64,000 nt of DNA, taken from contig JBFLXR010000002.1 of NCBI GenBank assembly GCA_040757065.1, positions 62,001 to 126,000 on the forward strand, in the 5' to 3' direction. The DNA comes from JBFLXR01 sp040757065 (lineage in GTDB: Bacteria; Pseudomonadota; Gammaproteobacteria; Burkholderiales; Gallionellaceae). Position numbers and translations under genes: made by a program. Below are positions 61,666-64,000 of this stretch, piece by piece; position 1 is the first letter of the stretch, and every line of letters begins with the position of its first letter. The notes beneath the pieces are model-generated. The model did not search any database. It was given only the letters and a program-made list of their open reading frames with translations, and was not told the origin of the DNA.

Positions 61666-62187
61666 TTACCCCAAAATTTCTTCAACAGACTTACCGCGCT
61701 TGGCAGCGATTTCAGACGGCGAATTCAGCGCCTGCAGACCGTTCAGCGTAGCACGCACTACGTTGTACGGATTGCTGGAGCCGATACACTTCGCCAGAAT
61801 GTTATGCACGCCAACCGCTTCGAATACGGCACGCATCGCACCGCCGGCAATAATACCGGTACCTTCGGATGCGGGCTGCATAAACACTTTCGCCGCGCCG
61901 TGACGGCCGATCACTGCGTGATGCAGTGTGCCGTTCTTCAAATTCACCTTCACCATCTTGCGACGGGCTTCTTCCATTGCCTTTTGTACGGCAACGGGCA
62001 CTTCTTTCGACTTGCCCTTACCCATGCCGATACGGCCATCGCCATCGCCCACCACGGTCAGCGCAGCAAAACCGAGAACACGGCCGCCCTTCACCACCTT
62101 GGTTACGCGATTGACGGAGATCATCTTTTCGATGAGGTCGTCGCTACGCTCTTCTTGCTGCACTTTACCTTGCGCCTTAGCCATCAT
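61666..62187 (-). CDS. rpsE: 30S ribosomal protein S5
   Basis: 173 residues: LIEKMISVNRVTKVVKGGRV, GDGDGRIGMGKGKSKEVPVA, ARRKMVKVNLKNGTLHHAVI. Two consecutive start options (MMAKAQGKV); normal S5 with double-stranded RNA-binding fold. Confidence 0.98.
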   Translation of the reverse strand: MMAKAQGKVQQEERSDDLIEKMISVNRVTKVVKGGRVLGFAALTVVGDGDGRIGMGKGKSKEVPVAVQKAMEEARRKMVKVNLKNGTLHHAVIGRHGAAKVFMQPASEGTGIIAGGAMRAVFEAVGVHNILAKCIGSSNPYNVVRATLNGLQALNSPSEIAAKRGKSVEEILG

Positions 62188-62197
62188 TCACCTCGAA

Positions 62198-62554
62198 TTA
62201 GAACTGCAAGCCATGCTCGCGCGCGGCATCGGCCAGCGCTTTAATGCGACCATGATATTTGTAACCGGAACGGTCGAAAGCGACTTGGGTCACCCCTGCG
62301 CTCTTGGCCTTTTCAGCAATGAGCTTGCCAACCAACGCCGCAGCAGCCACGTTACCACCATTGGCAACTTCCTTGCGCACGCCGACTTCCAGCGTGGATG
62401 CGCTAGCCAGAATCTTGCCGCCGCAAGCGGAAACCACTTGTGCATAAATATGCAAGTTGGAGCGATGCACAGCCAATCGAACCGTCTTTTGCTCAGCAAT
62501 TCTTGCACGGGTTTTGCGTGCTCTACGCTGACGCGCTACATTCTTGTTCAACAT
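62198..62554 (-). CDS. rplR: 50S ribosomal protein L18
   Basis: 118 residues: QRRARKTRARIAEQKTVRLA, VHRSNLHIYAQVV, FDRSGYKYHGRIKALADAAR. Binds 5S rRNA. Normal length. Confidence 0.97.
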   Translation of the reverse strand: MLNKNVARQRRARKTRARIAEQKTVRLAVHRSNLHIYAQVVSACGGKILASASTLEVGVRKEVANGGNVAAAALVGKLIAEKAKSAGVTQVAFDRSGYKYHGRIKALADAAREHGLQF

Positions 62555-62565
62555 ATCAGCCTCAA

Positions 62566-63099
62566 TTATTTCTTCTTGGTTTCTTTCAGGATCACCACTT
62601 CGTCGGCATAACGCACACCCTTGCCCTTATAGGGCTCAGGCTTACGATAAGCGCGAATTTCAGCGGCCACCTGACCAACTTGCTGTTTGTCTGCACCAGT
62701 CAGCACGATTTCGGTTTGCGACGGTGTCGCAACCTTCACGCCAGCCGGCATTTTATAAGCAACCGGATGGGAAAAACCGAGAGACAAATTCAGGGTATCC
62801 CCAGCAGCCTGCGCACGGTAGCCCACGCCCACCAGAGTCAGCTTGCGCTCGAAGCCCTTGCTTACGCCAGTAACCATGTTCGCCAACAAAGCGCGGATCG
62901 TGCCCGACATGGCATTCGCCTGTTGCGACTCGCTCGTAGCCTTACACAGCAGCATATCGCCTTCGCGCACCACAGACACATTGCCGGACAACGCTTGCGA
63001 CAGAGAACCCAGCGGTCCCTTCACAATGATTTCGTTAGCGGTCAGCGCGACTTCAACACCAGCCGGCACCGCAATCGGATTTTTTGCAACTCTAGACAT
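62566..63099 (-). CDS. rplF: 50S ribosomal protein L6
   Basis: 177 residues: MSRVAKNPIAVPAGVEVALT, IVKGPLGSLSQALSG, RKPEPYKGKGVRYADEVVI. The last motif is the L6 C-terminal signature. Confidence 0.98.
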   Translation of the reverse strand: MSRVAKNPIAVPAGVEVALTANEIIVKGPLGSLSQALSGNVSVVREGDMLLCKATSESQQANAMSGTIRALLANMVTGVSKGFERKLTLVGVGYRAQAAGDTLNLSLGFSHPVAYKMPAGVKVATPSQTEIVLTGADKQQVGQVAAEIRAYRKPEPYKGKGVRYADEVVILKETKKK

Positions 63100-63108
63100 G
63101 GCTACCCC

Positions 63109-63504
63109 TTACGCGACGATACACAACACTTCGCCGCCGATACCATTGGCGCGAGCCTTGCGGTCAGTCATCAACCCCTTGGAGGTAGAAACGATCGCAA
63201 TACCCAGACCGTTCATCACCTTAGGAATATCGTTGCTGCCCTTGTAAATACGCAGCCCGGGGCGACTTACGCGCTGGATCTTTTCGATCACAGGACGGCC
63301 TGCATAGTATTTCAGTGCGATTTGCAAAGAGGGCTTACCTTCGTTGGCTGCAACATTGAAGCCATCGATGTAACCTTCATCCAGCAACACTTGTGCAATT
63401 GCCGCCTTCAATTTCGAAGAAGGCATCGACACTGCTTGTTTTTCCGCCTGCTGCGCGTTGCGAATACGCGTCAGCATATCGGCGATCGGATCATTCATGC
63501 TCAT
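63109..63504 (-). CDS. rpsH: 30S ribosomal protein S8
   Basis: 131 residues: MSMNDPIADMLTRIRNAQQA, RPVIEKIQRVSRPGLRIYKG, VSTSKGLMTDRKARANGIGG. In E. coli S8 is the repressor of the spc operon, so it may act likewise here. Confidence 0.98.
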   Translation of the reverse strand: MSMNDPIADMLTRIRNAQQAEKQAVSMPSSKLKAAIAQVLLDEGYIDGFNVAANEGKPSLQIALKYYAGRPVIEKIQRVSRPGLRIYKGSNDIPKVMNGLGIAIVSTSKGLMTDRKARANGIGGEVLCIVA

Positions 63505-63515
63505 ACAATTCGTCC

Positions 63516-63821
63516 TTACCAGCTCGCCTTGACTACACCGGGAATCTCACCGCGCATTGCATGCTCGCGCAACTTGATACGACCCAAACCAAACTTTCTG
63601 AATACACCGCGCGGACGACCAGTCAACGCGCAACGATTACGCAGACGCACCGGGCTGGAATTGCGCGGCAGCGCTTGCAGCTTCAGACGCGCTTCGTGGC
63701 GCTCTTCGTCACTCAGCTTCACGTTTGCAATAATCGCCATCAGTTCAGCACGCTTGCCAGCGTACTTTTCCACCATGTCACGGCGCTTTTGCTCACGGTT
63801 AATCAAAGCAGTCTTTGCCAT
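63516..63821 (-). CDS. rpsN: 30S ribosomal protein S14 (zinc-free form)
   Basis: 101 residues: MAKTALINREQKRRDMVEKY, LPRNSSPVRLRNRCALTGRP, GLGRIKLREHAMRGEIPGV. The long form without the CxxC...CxxC zinc site. Confidence 0.97.
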   Translation of the reverse strand: MAKTALINREQKRRDMVEKYAGKRAELMAIIANVKLSDEERHEARLKLQALPRNSSPVRLRNRCALTGRPRGVFRKFGLGRIKLREHAMRGEIPGVVKASW

Positions 63822-63828
63822 TTCAACC

Positions 63829-64000
63829 TCAGTTCTTCAAAGGGAATTTGAATGCCGTCAGAAGAGCACGCGCCTCTTCGTCCGACTTCGCAGTGGTGGT
63901 GATCGTAATGTTCATACCACGCAGCGCGTCAATCTTGTCGTACTCAATTTCCGGGAAAATGATCTGTTCCTTGACGCCCATGTTGTAGTTACCACGACCA
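63829..64000 (-). CDS. rplE: 50S ribosomal protein L5 (N-terminal part off the window)
   Basis: The last 56 codons are visible, ending in GMNITITTTAKSDEEARALL then TAFKFPLKN and TGA. This is the conserved C-terminus of L5. The rest lies beyond 64000. Confidence 0.93.
   Translation of the reverse strand, partial: GRGNYNMGVKEQIIFPEIEYDKIDALRGMNITITTTAKSDEEARALLTAFKFPLKN

Noticed and set aside
60625..62244. A 539-residue open frame on the plus strand
   Set aside because: Antisense to secY, rplO, rpmD and rpsE, which are certain genes; the sequence has no family features.
1..64000. CRISPR arrays, complete insertion sequences, rRNA genes
   Set aside because: No evenly spaced direct repeats, transposase motifs or rRNA signatures were seen in reading both strands.

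Overview
The window looks like chromosomal DNA of a betaproteobacterium, probably of the Nitrosomonadales or Gallionellales type. The reasons are the order of the ribosomal genes at the right end (rplE-rpsN-rpsH-rplF-rplR-rpsE-rpmD-rplO-secY-infA-rpmJ-rpsM-rpsK-rpsD-rpoA-rplQ), stand-alone flaG and fliW, an ssb-MFS pair divergent from uvrA, tandem DUF3108 genes after purM-purN, and moderately high GC. The species assignment is inference. Most of the window is core metabolism and information processing, densely packed, with many 1-4 base stop/start overlaps.

Layout. 1-3.7 kb (minus strand): a TonB-dependent receptor, a periplasmic/membrane-anchored protein and a NapH-like 4Fe-4S membrane protein cut by the window edge. 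3.9-4.8 kb: a Cys-repeat, coiled-coil exported protein. 4.9-11.5 kb (minus): one eight-gene operon made of a DUF2141 protein, a LolD-like ATPase, a MacB/FtsX-like permease, a LolA-like periplasmic protein, an outer-membrane barrel broken by a one-base frameshift, a four-helix membrane protein, and a LytS-type kinase with its LytTR response regulator.

11.8-12.15 kb holds the most unusual feature: a tRNA-Ser(UGA) gene split inside its anticodon by a 216-nt group I intron. Its core elements closely match what I recall of the Azoarcus tRNA-Ile intron. 12.2-19.2 kb: flaG, a Bax inhibitor-1 family protein, a rhodanese, rlmD, a VanZ-like protein, a PolB-like exonuclease and the ydbH-ynbE-ydbL trio. 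19.2-24.9 kb (plus): a DUF192 protein, trxA, rho, a small Ala/Lys-rich exported protein, a Nudix hydrolase with mnmA, and purB. 25-31.7 kb (minus): panD, a pirin, and pcnB-folK-deoxynucleoside kinase-panB-panC, preceded by a HAD phosphatase. The panB, panC and panD genes cover the dedicated steps to pantothenate, except ketopantoate reductase.

31.9-36.2 kb: an orphan GspE/PulE-type ATPase followed by a FimV-like protein; both carry the same tandem MshEN-like motif. 36.2-44.9 kb: hda-perM divergent from purM-purN-DUF3108-DUF3108-NOP2/Sun methyltransferase, then an EamA transporter and cysK. 44.9-46.1 kb is a small accessory patch of lower GC. It has a gene of mixed composition and a fragment resembling a phage tape-measure protein, and two near-identical terminators lie at the patch's start and inside it. 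46.2-56.4 kb: a zinc-ribbon protein, a B12-dependent ribonucleotide reductase, a FabMG-like protein, ssb, an MFS transporter, uvrA, glycerate 2-kinase and fliW. 56.5-64 kb is the spc/alpha ribosomal cluster on the minus strand, running off the right edge inside rplE.

I found no CRISPR array, no complete insertion sequence and no rRNA gene.
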